Positions 27,359-35,761 of a stretch of 64,000 bases of DNA are shown here, in pieces. Source of the DNA: DATEPR01 sp963780635 (lineage in GTDB: Bacteria > Actinomycetota > Actinomycetes > Mycobacteriales > Pseudonocardiaceae); NCBI GenBank assembly GCA_963780635.1, contig CAWACW010000011.1, forward strand, positions 496,001-560,000. The letters are read 5' to 3'. Made by a program: the position numbers and the translations under genes. The notes beneath the pieces were generated by a model. The model saw only the letters and a program-made list of their open reading frames with translations, was not told the DNA's origin and did no database searches. The stretch's first letter is position 1. Each line of letters opens with the position of its first letter.

Positions 27359-27775
27359 ATGAGTGGCCGGATCCGTGTCGTGGTGGCGAAGCCTGGTCTG
27401 GACGGGCACGACCGAGGCGTCAAGGTCGTGGCGAGAGCGCTGCGCGACGCCGGCATCGAGGTCGTCTACACCGGCCTGCACCAGACGCCGGAACAGATCG
27501 TCGAGACCGCGCTGCAGGAGGACGCCGACGCGGTCGGGTTGTCGGTCCTGTCGGGCGCGCACATGACGTTGTTCGCGAGGACCGTCGAGTTGCTGACGGA
27601 ACGTGGTGCCGGCGATGTCGTCGTGTTCGGCGGCGGGATCATCCCGGAAGAGGACATCCCCAAGCTCGCCGAACTCGGTGTGGCCAAGGTGTTCACCCCC
27701 GGCGCACCGACGCAGGACATTGTGGACTGGGTGAAGGCCACGGTCGGCGGGAACGATTCAGCCACCGTGTCGTGA
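27359..27775 (+). CDS. Stand-alone cobalamin-binding domain protein
   Basis: 138 residues from ATG 27359. It is a complete B12-binding fold with the DxHxxG signature (GLDGHDRGVKVV), the SxL motif (GLSVLSGAH) and the glycine-rich VVVFGGGIIPEEDI. The same domain forms the C-terminus of methylmalonyl-CoA mutase and the small subunit of isobutyryl-CoA or 2-hydroxyisobutyryl-CoA mutases. Its large mutase partner is not in this window. It lies directly upstream of sucC-sucD, so a role in acyl-CoA isomerisation feeding succinyl-CoA is a reasonable inference. Confidence 0.9.
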   Translation: MSGRIRVVVAKPGLDGHDRGVKVVARALRDAGIEVVYTGLHQTPEQIVETALQEDADAVGLSVLSGAHMTLFARTVELLTERGAGDVVVFGGGIIPEEDIPKLAELGVAKVFTPGAPTQDIVDWVKATVGGNDSATVS

Positions 27776-27787
27776 CCGAGCTCACCA

Positions 27788-27813
27788 CCCTCGGTGACGG
27801 ACCTCACCGAGGG
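27788..27813 (+). terminator. 10-bp hairpin after the cobalamin-binding gene
   Basis: The arms 27788-27797 and 27804-27813 pair perfectly around CGGACC, 12 bp after the stop. It separates this gene from the sucCD operon. Confidence 0.75.
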
Positions 27814-27959
27814 CCGGGGCATTCGCGTGTCGCCTGGTCGATAGGGTCGAGCCTGTTCGAGGGCTCCCGTGGTAGCTGCCCCTGCCTGTGGTGCGAGCGG
27901 CCGGAGCCAGCCGACCTGAGCAGCGACGTTTCTTCTTTGGCGTAGTCAGGAGATTTTGA

Positions 27960-29138
27960 GTGGACCTGTACGAATACCAGGCGAAGGACCTTTTCGCCGC
28001 CCACGGCGTGCCGGTGCTGCCCGGCACCGTGGCCACCACGCCGGCTGAGGCGCGTGCGGCCGCGGAGCAGTTCGGCCAGACCGTCGTGGTCAAGGCGCAG
28101 GTGAAGACCGGTGGCCGAGGCAAGGCGGGCGGCGTCAAGCTGGCCGAGACCGCTGACGAGGCGGAAGCGAAGGCCACGGCCATCCTGGGGATGGACATCA
28201 AGGGCCACACGGTGCACCGGGTCCTGATCACGCCGGCGAGTGACATCGCGGAGGAGTACTACGTCTCCTTCCTGCTCGACCGGACCAACCGGACCTTCCT
28301 GGCGATGGCGTCCTACGAGGGCGGCATGGAGATCGAGCAGCTCGCCGTCGAGCGTCCGGACGCGCTGGCCAGGATCCCCGTCGACGCGATCAAGGGCGTC
28401 GACGAGGCGACGGCGCGCGAGATCGCGACGGCCGGCAAGTTCCCGGCCGAGGTGATCGACGGCGTGGTCGCGGCGATGGTCAAGCTGTGGGACACGTTCG
28501 TCGCCGAGGACGCGACGCTCGTCGAGGTGAACCCGCTGGTCCGCGACCCCGAGGACAAGATCGTCGCGCTGGACGGCAAGGTCACGCTGGACGAGAACGC
28601 GGCGTTCCGGCACCCGACGCACGCCGATCTGGTGGACCAGCAGGCCGAGGACCCGCTGGAGGCCAAGGCCAAGGCGAAGCACCTCAACTACGTGAAGCTC
28701 GACGGCCAGGTCGGCATCATCGGCAACGGCGCGGGCCTCGTTATGTCCACTTTGGACGTGGTCGCGTACGCCGGTGAGCGTCACTCGGGCGTCAAGCCGG
28801 CCAACTTCCTGGACATCGGCGGCGGCGCCTCGGCGGAGGTGATGGCCAACGGTCTGGAGATCATCCTGTCCGACCCGGACGTGCGCAGCGTCTTCGTGAA
28901 CGTGTTCGGCGGCATCACCGCGTGCGACGCGGTCGCGAACGGCATCGTGCAGGCGTTCGCGCTGCTGGCCGGCAACGGCGAGCCCGTGACCAAGCCGATC
29001 GTGGTCCGGTTGGACGGCAACAACGCCGAGGAGGGTCGACACATTCTTGTCGACGCGGCCTTGCCCGGCGTGCAGCAGGTGGACACCATGGACAGTGCGG
29101 CCGACAAGGCCGCCGAACTCGCCGCTGCGGGGGCGTGA
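27960..29138 (+). CDS. sucC: Succinyl-CoA synthetase, beta subunit
   Basis: 392 residues from GTG 27960. It forms the ATP-grasp half of the TCA-cycle enzyme interconverting succinyl-CoA and succinate. Seen: MDLYEYQAKDLFAAHGVPVL, the nucleotide-binding VKAQVKTGGRGKAGGVK, the acidic metal site in EVNPLV, and the glycine loop GNGAGLVMSTLDVV and IGGGASAEVM near the C-terminus. Length is normal. AGGAG lies about 10 bases before the start. It is followed by sucD after 6 bp. Confidence 0.97.
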   Translation: MDLYEYQAKDLFAAHGVPVLPGTVATTPAEARAAAEQFGQTVVVKAQVKTGGRGKAGGVKLAETADEAEAKATAILGMDIKGHTVHRVLITPASDIAEEYYVSFLLDRTNRTFLAMASYEGGMEIEQLAVERPDALARIPVDAIKGVDEATAREIATAGKFPAEVIDGVVAAMVKLWDTFVAEDATLVEVNPLVRDPEDKIVALDGKVTLDENAAFRHPTHADLVDQQAEDPLEAKAKAKHLNYVKLDGQVGIIGNGAGLVMSTLDVVAYAGERHSGVKPANFLDIGGGASAEVMANGLEIILSDPDVRSVFVNVFGGITACDAVANGIVQAFALLAGNGEPVTKPIVVRLDGNNAEEGRHILVDAALPGVQQVDTMDSAADKAAELAAAGA

Positions 29139-29144
29139 GGACAG

Positions 29145-30032
29145 ATGGCAATTTTCCTTAACGAGAACAGCAAGGTCATCGTCCAGGGCATCACCGGTTC
29201 CGAGGGCACCAAGCACACGAAGCGGATGCTCAAGGCCGGGACGAGCATCGTGGGCGGCGTCAACCCGCGGAAGGCCGGCCAGGAGGTCGACTTCGACGGC
29301 ACGCTGCTGCCGGTGTTCGCCTCCGTGAGTGAGGCCATGTCCGCGACGGGCGCCGACGTGTCGGTCGCCTTCGTGCCACCGGCGTTCGCCAAGGCAGCGG
29401 TGATCGAGGCGATCGACGCGGAGATCCCGCTGTGCGTGGTCATCACCGAGGGCATCCCGGTGCACGACACGGCGTACTTCTGGGCGCACGCGGTCGCGAC
29501 CGGCAACAAGACCCGGATCATCGGCCCGAACTGCCCGGGCCTGATCAGCCCCGGCAAGTCGAACGCGGGGATCATCCCGGCGGACATCACCGGCCCCGGC
29601 AAGATGGGCCTGGTGTCGAAGTCGGGCACGCTGACATACCAGATGATGTACGAACTGCGCGACGTCGGTTTCTCGTCCGCGGTCGGCATCGGCGGCGACC
29701 CGATCATCGGCACGACGCACATCGACGCGCTGCAGGCCTTCCAGGACGACCCCGAGACCGCGGCGATCGTGATGATCGGCGAGATCGGCGGCGACGCGGA
29801 AGAGCGGGCGGCCGAGTACATCAAGGCCAACGTGACGAAGCCGGTGATCGGTTACGTGGCAGGCTTCACCGCTCCCGAGGGCAAGACGATGGGCCACGCG
29901 GGCGCCATCGTGTCCGGTTCCTCTGGCACGGCGCAGGGGAAGAAGGAAGCTCTGGAAGCGGCGGGCGTCAGGGTCGGCAAGACGCCGAGCGAAACCGCGG
30001 CTTTGGCCCGAGAGGTCATCCAGTCGCTCTGA
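29145..30032 (+). CDS. sucD: Succinyl-CoA synthetase, alpha subunit
   Basis: 295 residues. The Rossmann-like CoA domain begins VIVQGITGSEGTKHTKRML. The active-site His that carries the phosphate is in GHAGAIVSGSSGTAQGKKEA. IGPNCPGLISPGKSNAGIIP is the ligase signature. It sits 6 bp after sucC with a GAGGAC ribosome site, so both subunits are made from one mRNA. A long terminator hairpin follows. Confidence 0.97.
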   Translation: MAIFLNENSKVIVQGITGSEGTKHTKRMLKAGTSIVGGVNPRKAGQEVDFDGTLLPVFASVSEAMSATGADVSVAFVPPAFAKAAVIEAIDAEIPLCVVITEGIPVHDTAYFWAHAVATGNKTRIIGPNCPGLISPGKSNAGIIPADITGPGKMGLVSKSGTLTYQMMYELRDVGFSSAVGIGGDPIIGTTHIDALQAFQDDPETAAIVMIGEIGGDAEERAAEYIKANVTKPVIGYVAGFTAPEGKTMGHAGAIVSGSSGTAQGKKEALEAAGVRVGKTPSETAALAREVIQSL

Positions 30033-30064
30033 GTCAGGTCCCGCTAGCGGGTTCCCATTCATGT

Positions 30065-30105
30065 CCGAAGCCCCGGCAGCCGCAACAGCGGCACCGGGGC
30101 TTCGG
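30065..30105 (+). terminator. Terminator of the sucCD operon
   Basis: The 12-bp arms 30065-30076 and 30094-30105 enclose a further 5-bp stem (30079-30083 with 30088-30092) closed by AACA. It starts 33 bp after the sucD stop. Confidence 0.85.
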
Positions 30106-30149
30106 CGTGAGCGGGATGATCAAACCGGCGATCCCGCCGACGGCATTCC

Positions 30150-30830
30150 CCTTCGACGGCCAGCTCGCGACGCGTACCGGCCCTGTCGTCCCTTGATCGG
30201 TCGGCTCGTGGGGTCGCAGGGTGGGCTGCGGTCGAGTGGTCAATTCGGGTCGGTCGCTGGGGTGGGTCGCTGGGGTGGGTCGCTCGGCGTGTCGTCCGTC
30301 GAGTGGTCGACTCGCGACGACCGTCTCGTCTGTTGTCCGTCGAGTGGTCGACTCCATGGATCGTTGGGTGTGTGGTCCCTCGAACGGTCAACTCGCCCAG
30401 GTTTCTGACCTGTGTCGTTGCCTGGACGATCAGCTCGCCGAAGTCGCTGGCGTGTTGGCCCGTGAAGGGTCAGGTCACTGCCGAGTCGCTGGAGTGTGCT
30501 GCCTTGACCGGCCGACTCACCCATGGTGTCCGGCGCGTCGGCCATTGGACGGTCGGCTCGCCCCGGGGCTCTCATCCACACCGCCCCCTGAGCGGTCAAC
30601 TCTCCGCCCGTCCCACGTGTCGTCCGTTGAGTGGCCGGTTCGCGTCTCGACCGCCGAACGGTCAGCTCGCGTCTCGTCCGTTGAGTGGCCAGCTCGCGTC
30701 TCGACCGCCGAACGGTCGGCTCGCGTCTCGTCCGTTGTGAGGCTTACTCATGTCCCGTCCGTCGGGCGGCCAGCGCGTTCCGACCATCGAACGGTCAACA
30801 CGCCCAAGCCGGCCCGGCCGCTACACACCG
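30150..30830. repeat. Intergenic repeat tract R2 (about 17 short degenerate repeats)
   Basis: The ~875-bp gap between sucD and the DUF5336 gene has no credible gene. It holds some 17 copies of a core close to TYGAACGGTCAACTCGC (for example TCGAACGGTCAACTCGC and CCGAACGGTCAGCTCGC), spaced about 30-60 bp. The best-conserved part is 30600-30740, where 31-bp units alternate. Open frames only translate the repeats. Confidence 0.85.
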
Positions 30831-30981
30831 TTCACACAGGCCAGATCCATCACCCGTGAAGGATCTCCGCATCACCCCCATGCGTATCACGGTCACGATT
30901 CGCTACTGTTCCGCTGCCGCCCATACCGTGCTGTGCTAGTCGTCCCATCCGCGACGCCGTACCGATCGAGGAGTGAGCCCG

Positions 30982-31659
30982 ATGTCCTACCCCAGTGGTC
31001 CACCCAGCGGCTACCCCGGCCCGCCTCCCCAACAGGGCGGTGCCATGTTCGGCCAGCCGCCGTCCGCGCCGAGCCTGCTGAGCCGCCTGGGCAACACCGG
31101 CCTGCTCACCCTCGGGGTCCTGGTGCTCTCGCTGGTGGCTTATTTCTGCAGCTACGGCGGCGGCTACGGCTTCGAGATCCTGATGCTGCTCGGCGGCGGC
31201 CTGCTCGCCGGCGCCAACCTGCTGCCGAAGACGCCGAACCTGCTGCTCTACTCGGCCGTCCTCAGCGTCACCGGCGGCCTCGGCTTCCTCGACACAGCGA
31301 TCACCAACTCTCGCGGCGGTCTGCCGATCGGGTACATCCTCGTGCTGGTGTTCGGCCTGCTCCAGGCCGTCGCTTCCGTCGTCGTGGTGCTGCTGGACCA
31401 GGGCATCGTCAAGATGGCCCCTCGCCAGGCGGTCCCGCATCCGGCCGGTCCCGGCTACGGCGGCTACCCGCCCCAGCCGCCGGCAGGTCAGCACCCCCAG
31501 CAGCAGCCGCAACAACAGCAGCCGCAGCAGCCGGGCCAGCACGCGCAGGCCACCCAGTACATGGGCCAGCCGAACAGCCCCCAGTCGACGCAGTTCATGC
31601 AACACCCCGGCCAGATCAGCCACCCGCAGACCCCACCTGGGGGTCACGAGTACGAGTGA
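30982..31659 (+). CDS. DUF5336 membrane protein (Rv0954-like)
   Basis: 225 residues from ATG 30982, with GAGGAG 8 bases upstream. The N-terminus is Pro/Gly/Gln-rich (YPSGPPSGYPGPPPQQGG). Four membrane helices follow (e.g. GLLTLGVLVLSLVAYFCSY and YILVLVFGLLQAVASVVVVL). The C-terminal ~80 residues are low-complexity PPQPPAGQHPQQQPQQQQPQ. This plan and its place between sucCD and purN match Rv0954, a mycobacterial membrane protein linked to cell-division proteins. A 9-bp hairpin follows. Confidence 0.88.
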   Translation: MSYPSGPPSGYPGPPPQQGGAMFGQPPSAPSLLSRLGNTGLLTLGVLVLSLVAYFCSYGGGYGFEILMLLGGGLLAGANLLPKTPNLLLYSAVLSVTGGLGFLDTAITNSRGGLPIGYILVLVFGLLQAVASVVVVLLDQGIVKMAPRQAVPHPAGPGYGGYPPQPPAGQHPQQQPQQQQPQQPGQHAQATQYMGQPNSPQSTQFMQHPGQISHPQTPPGGHEYE

Positions 31660-31674
31660 CCCCGATCGGTTAGC

Positions 31675-31694
31675 CCTGATCTGGGCAGATCAGG
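31675..31694 (+). terminator. Short palindromic hairpin after the DUF5336 gene
   Basis: CCTGATCTG (31675-31683) and CAGATCAGG (31686-31694) are perfectly complementary with a 2-nt centre. It lies 15 bp after the stop; probable weak terminator. Confidence 0.5.
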
Positions 31695-31743
31695 CGCGGC
31701 GTGCCTCGGCCAAATGGAGTAATGCGTTTGTCAGAGTGGGTGT

Positions 31744-32973
31744 ATGCCCACACTGCAGTCGGTCAGGCGCACCACCGCGCTCGGCCCGGAGTCACGGCTA
31801 CACGCCGGCCAGGCGCTGCTGCTGGCCGCTGTCGGCCCGGTGCTCACCGGCTACCTCGGCATCGCCGCGCTGCTCGCCCTGGCGACGGCGACCGCACCGG
31901 GCGCGACCCTCTCCACCAGCGGTGTCCTGCGCGCGGCCGGCCCCGGGTGGCTGGCCGTCTACCACGTGCCCGTCGACATCGCGGGCCACGAGCTGGGCAT
32001 GCTGCCGCTGCTGCCGACCGCCCTGGTCCTCGCACTGGTCGCACGCTCGGCCGGTAACGCCGCCGGACGCCTCGACTGGGACGCGCCGCGCGATGCCGCC
32101 AGGGTCATCGGCGTCGTCGCTGCCGCGCACGCGGTGTTCGGCACCGTCATCGCCTGCTGGACTGGGTCCGCGTCGCCCGTCATCGCGTGCTGTATCCCGG
32201 CCGTCCTCGCCGCTCTTGCCGCGTCCGTCGGCACTGCCCGCCAGTGCGGCCTGGTCGACGCCGTCCTCAGCCGCACCACCGCCGCCACCGAGACCGGCCT
32301 CCGTGCCGGCGCGCTCGCCGTCGTCGGGCTGACGGCTGCCTCGACTGTCGTGTTCGCGATCGGCCTGGCGACGTCGTGGTCGTCGGTCGCTCAGTTGTTC
32401 CACGCCGCGGCCCCCGGCGCGGGGGCCGGCCTCGGCATGTTCCTGCTGTGCCTGGCCTACCTGCCGAATGTGCTGGTCGGCACCCTGTCCTTCGTCGCCA
32501 GCCCAGGTTTCACGCTCGGCGACTACTCCCTCGCACAGTGGCATTTCCAGACCGGCATGGTCCCCGCCGTGCCGCTGCTCGGCCCGCTGCCGGCGACCGT
32601 CGGCAACTGGTGGTTCGCCCTGATCCTGCTGCTGGCAGGCGTCGGCGTGCTCGTCGGCTGGGTGTGCCGGACGCTGCCCGCCGGGCTCGCCGCACAGTTG
32701 CGTGCGGTCGGCGTGGCCGCGCTGGGTACCGGCGTGACCTGGCTCGTCCTCGCCGCGCTGGCCGGTGGTGCGCTCGCCGATGGCCCCTTCAGCCCGGTCA
32801 CGGTCCCGGCAGGCGGCCTCGCCGCGGCGGTGTGCCTGCTGATCGGGGTTCCCGGGGCCCTGACGGTCTGGACGGCCGGCCGCCACCGACTGGAACCCGA
32901 AGTCGAGGAAGCCGAACGCGAACCCGCGGACGAGACAGGACCCGGCGAGGACGGCGAATCCGTAGCCGAGTGA
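31744..32973 (+). CDS. DUF6350 polytopic membrane protein (Rv0955-like)
   Basis: 409 residues with about nine to ten hydrophobic segments, e.g. HAGQALLLAAVGPVLTGYLG and GMFLLCLAYLPNVLVGTLSF. The conserved periplasmic-side motif FTLGDYSLAQWHFQTGMVPAVPLLGPLP is split here only by my quoting; key residues are the Asp and Tyr of GDYS and the PAVPLLGP. The C-terminus is acidic (EPEVEEAEREPADETGPGED). Position directly before purN matches Rv0955. Function unknown; transport or envelope role is inference. Confidence 0.87.
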   Translation: MPTLQSVRRTTALGPESRLHAGQALLLAAVGPVLTGYLGIAALLALATATAPGATLSTSGVLRAAGPGWLAVYHVPVDIAGHELGMLPLLPTALVLALVARSAGNAAGRLDWDAPRDAARVIGVVAAAHAVFGTVIACWTGSASPVIACCIPAVLAALAASVGTARQCGLVDAVLSRTTAATETGLRAGALAVVGLTAASTVVFAIGLATSWSSVAQLFHAAAPGAGAGLGMFLLCLAYLPNVLVGTLSFVASPGFTLGDYSLAQWHFQTGMVPAVPLLGPLPATVGNWWFALILLLAGVGVLVGWVCRTLPAGLAAQLRAVGVAALGTGVTWLVLAALAGGALADGPFSPVTVPAGGLAAAVCLLIGVPGALTVWTAGRHRLEPEVEEAEREPADETGPGEDGESVAE

Positions 32974-33062
32974 CGTGAGCCACCGTTCGGGCCGGTCACA
33001 GAGCTGAACCTGGCACAGCTTAGGCTGTTGGGGCACGCGCACCGGCTTGTCAGGAGATCACG

Positions 33063-33713
33063 CTGAGCCCGTCCGACACCACCCAGGTCCATCGGCTGAG
33101 CTTTGCCCATCCCGTTCGGGTTGCCGTCCTCGTGTCGGGATCCGGCACGCTGCTGCAGGCACTCATCGACGCGGCCGCGGCTACCGACTATCCGGTTCGT
33201 GTGGTGGCTGTGGGCGCCGATCGCCTGGGCATCGAGGGCCTCGCCAGAGCCGAACGCGCGACGATCCCGAATTTCGCGGTGCGGCTGGCCGACCACCCGA
33301 ACCGCGAGTCCTGGGACATGGCGCTGACCAACGCCGTCGACGCCTACCGGCCTGACCTGGTGGTGTCGGCCGGTTTCCTGAAGATCCTGGGCCCCGCGTT
33401 CCTGGCCGGCTTCGGCGGCCGGATCCTGAACACCCATCCCGCGCTGCTGCCTGCTTTCCCCGGCGCGCACCCGGTGGCCGACGCGCTGGCCCACGGTGTC
33501 AAGGTCACCGGCTGCACGGTGCACCTGGTCGATGCCGGCGTGGACACCGGACCGATCATCGAGCAGCGGCCGGTACTCGTCGAGCCCGACGACACCGAAA
33601 CCGAGCTGCACGAACGGATCAAGGTGCAGGAACGCAGAATACTGGTCGACGTCGTCGGCAGGCTGGCCCGGGAGGGAGCCACGGTGAACGGACGAAAGGT
33701 GAGCATCCCGTGA
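33063..33713 (+). CDS. purN: Phosphoribosylglycinamide formyltransferase
   Basis: About 216 residues; transfers formyl from 10-formyl-THF to GAR in purine synthesis. The first strand is HPVRVAVLVSGSGTLLQAL, and the catalytic region has LNTHPALLPAFPGAHPVADAL with the family Asn and His, and GVDTGPIIEQ with the Asp. The first ATG/GTG in frame is GTG 33132, which lies inside the first beta strand and would remove it. A well-placed AGGAG precedes a CTG at 33063 (LSPSDTTQVHRLSFAHPV), so initiation at CTG is the best reading. It ends in a GTGA overlap with purH. Confidence 0.9.
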   Translation: MSPSDTTQVHRLSFAHPVRVAVLVSGSGTLLQALIDAAAATDYPVRVVAVGADRLGIEGLARAERATIPNFAVRLADHPNRESWDMALTNAVDAYRPDLVVSAGFLKILGPAFLAGFGGRILNTHPALLPAFPGAHPVADALAHGVKVTGCTVHLVDAGVDTGPIIEQRPVLVEPDDTETELHERIKVQERRILVDVVGRLAREGATVNGRKVSIP

Positions 33714-35291
33714 CCACTGTGAACGATCGCAAGCCGGTGCGCCGAGCCCTGATCGGAGTGTCCGACAAGGCGGGCCTGCTGGAGTTCGCCGCCGCGCTGA
33801 ACGAGGCGGGCATCCGCATCGTGTCGACCGGCGGGACCGCGAAGGCGCTGGTCGACGGCGGTATCCCGGTGATGCCGGTCGAGGAGCTGACCGGGTTCCC
33901 GGAGAGCCTCGACGGCCGCGTGAAGACGTTGCACCCCAACGTGCACGCCGGACTGCTCGCCGACACGACCAACCCCGAGCACGTCGCACAGCTGCACACG
34001 CTGGACATCGAACCGTTCGACCTGCTGGTGGTCAACCTGTACCCGTTCGCCGAGACGGTGGCCTCCGGCGCGAGCCCGGAGGAATGCGTCGAGCAGATCG
34101 ACATCGGCGGACCGGCGATGGTCCGTGCGGCGGCGAAGAACCACGCGAGTGTCGCCGTCGTGGTCGACCCGACCCGCTACGACTGGGTCGTCGAACAGGT
34201 CCGCGCCGGCGGGTTCACCCTGGCCGACCGGCGAGCGCTGGCGGCCGACGCGTACCGGCACACCGCGTCCTACGACGTCGCGGTGGCGTCCTGGATGGGC
34301 AGCGTGCTCGCACCCGATCCCGAATCGGCGTTCCCGACCTGGGTCGGCGCGACGTGGCGGCGGGAAGGTGTACTGCGGTACGGCGAGAACCCGCACCAGG
34401 GTGCCGCGCTGTACCTCGCCGAGCACGGCAGGCCCGGCCTCGCCACTGCCCGGCAGCTGCACGGCAAGGAGATGTCGTACAACAACTACACGGACGCCGA
34501 CGCGGCCTGGCGTTCCGCGTACGACCACGAGGCGCCGTGCGTCGCGATCATCAAGCACGCCAACCCGTGTGGCATCGCGGTGTCTACTTTGGAGGAACCG
34601 TCTGCGATCGCCGACGCGCACCGCAAGGCCCATGCGTGCGACCCGGTCAGCGCGTTCGGCGGTGTGATCGCCGCGAACCGTGAGGTGACCGTCGAGATGG
34701 CGGAACAGATCGCCGACGTGTTCACCGAGGTCGTGGTGGCCCCGTCGTACGCCGACGGAGCGCTGGACGTACTGGCACGCAGGAAGAACGTGCGCCTCCT
34801 CGTGGCGGAACCGCCGTTCCGGCACGGCGTCGAGATGCGTGCGGTGTCCGGTGGCCTGCTGCTGCAGAACGCCGACGCGGTGGACGCCCCCGGCGACGAC
34901 CCGGCGAACTGGAAGCTGGCGTGCGGCGAGCCCGTGGACGCGGGCGACCCTGGCCGATCTCGCGTTCGCGTGGCGGTCGGTGCGGGCGGTGAAGTCCAAC
35001 GCGATCCTGCTGGTGCACGACCTCGGTACGGTCGGCGCGGGCATGGGCCAGGTGAACCGGGTGGACGCGGCGCGGTTGGCCGTGCAGCGGGCGGGTGAGC
35101 GGGCCCCCGGTTCGGTGGCCGCGTCCGACGCCTATTTCCCGTTCTCCGACGGCCTCGAAGTGCTGCTGGAGGCCGGTGTGCGGGCGGTCGTGGAGCCGGG
35201 CGGCTCCGTCCGCGACGCGGAGGTCATCGCGGCGGCGGAGGCGGCGGGCGTCCCGCTGTACCTCACCGGCACCCGCCACTTCGCCCACTGA
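33710..35291 (+). CDS. purH: AICAR transformylase / IMP cyclohydrolase, with a one-base frameshift
   Basis: Bifunctional enzyme of the last two steps of IMP synthesis, about 526 residues when joined. The IMP cyclohydrolase part has RRALIGVSDKAGLLEFA, STGGTAKAL and RVKTLHPNVHAGLLA. The transformylase part has LRYGENPHQGAALY, KEMSYNNYTDADAAW and KHANPCGIAV. At about 34943 an extra G in the run GCGGGCG shifts the frame after GEPVDA. The other frame then gives the expected ATLADLAFAWRSVRAVKSNA and runs to TGTRHFAH and the stop at 35291. Nothing else is damaged. Because the gene is needed for purine prototrophy, sequence error is likely. Its GTG overlaps the purN stop. Confidence 0.93.
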
Positions 35292-35367
35292 GCGAGGTCA
35301 CCGCCTGATCCGCGCCGGCAGTAGCGGGAGCAGTGATCCCGTACGCGGCCTGGAGTTCGGGCAACTG

Positions 35368-35405
35368 CCGGTCCGTGCCGGTCACCACACCCCGGCACGG
35401 ACCGG
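35368..35405 (+). terminator. Terminator of the purNH operon
   Basis: Perfect 14-bp arms 35368-35381 and 35392-35405 around a 10-nt loop, 76 bp after the purH stop. The rest of the 470-bp gap up to imuA' holds only the SOS box below. Confidence 0.8.
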
Positions 35406-35635
35406 TGCCGCATGCCCAGCGCATCACCGGTCACCTAGTCGGTTGTCAGCCGGCCGGCGACGGGCGCACCCCGGCCTCGTGGGCGAGCCAGGATTCGATG
35501 AGATGGTCAGCCACCCTGTCTATTCTCGACGCCGTCGCCGGCCGTTTCCGGCCGCAACGGTCTGACCAGGCAGGACGCCGTCACTCGTCCGAGTGATCAG
35601 GTTGACGAACCCACCCCCTCCCGCTACCTTGGACC

Positions 35636-35661
35636 TTGGTTCGAACATACGTTCGAACCAA
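35636..35661 (+). promoter_or_regulatory. LexA (SOS) box of the mutasome cassette
   Basis: TTGGTTCGAAC-ATAC-GTTCGAACCAA: 11-bp perfect inverted repeat with a 4-nt centre. The core TCGAAC-N4-GTTCGA is the actinobacterial LexA consensus. It lies about 100 bp upstream of imuA' and directs DNA-damage induction of the imuA'-imuB-dnaE2 cassette. Confidence 0.93.
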
Positions 35662-35761
35662 GGGTGTGGTCGACATCGGGGTTCGACCAGCCGGCGCCGC
35701 CGTCTCCCCACGGTGGTCAGTGCGCATAGGGCCATGCGTACGACTCGGTCGGGAGGTGGCG

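Noticed and set aside
35446..35514. 22-codon minus-strand ORF (VADHLIESWLAHEAG) as a leader peptide
   Set aside because: No gene follows it on that strand and no alternative stems are evident; probably chance or a gene remnant.
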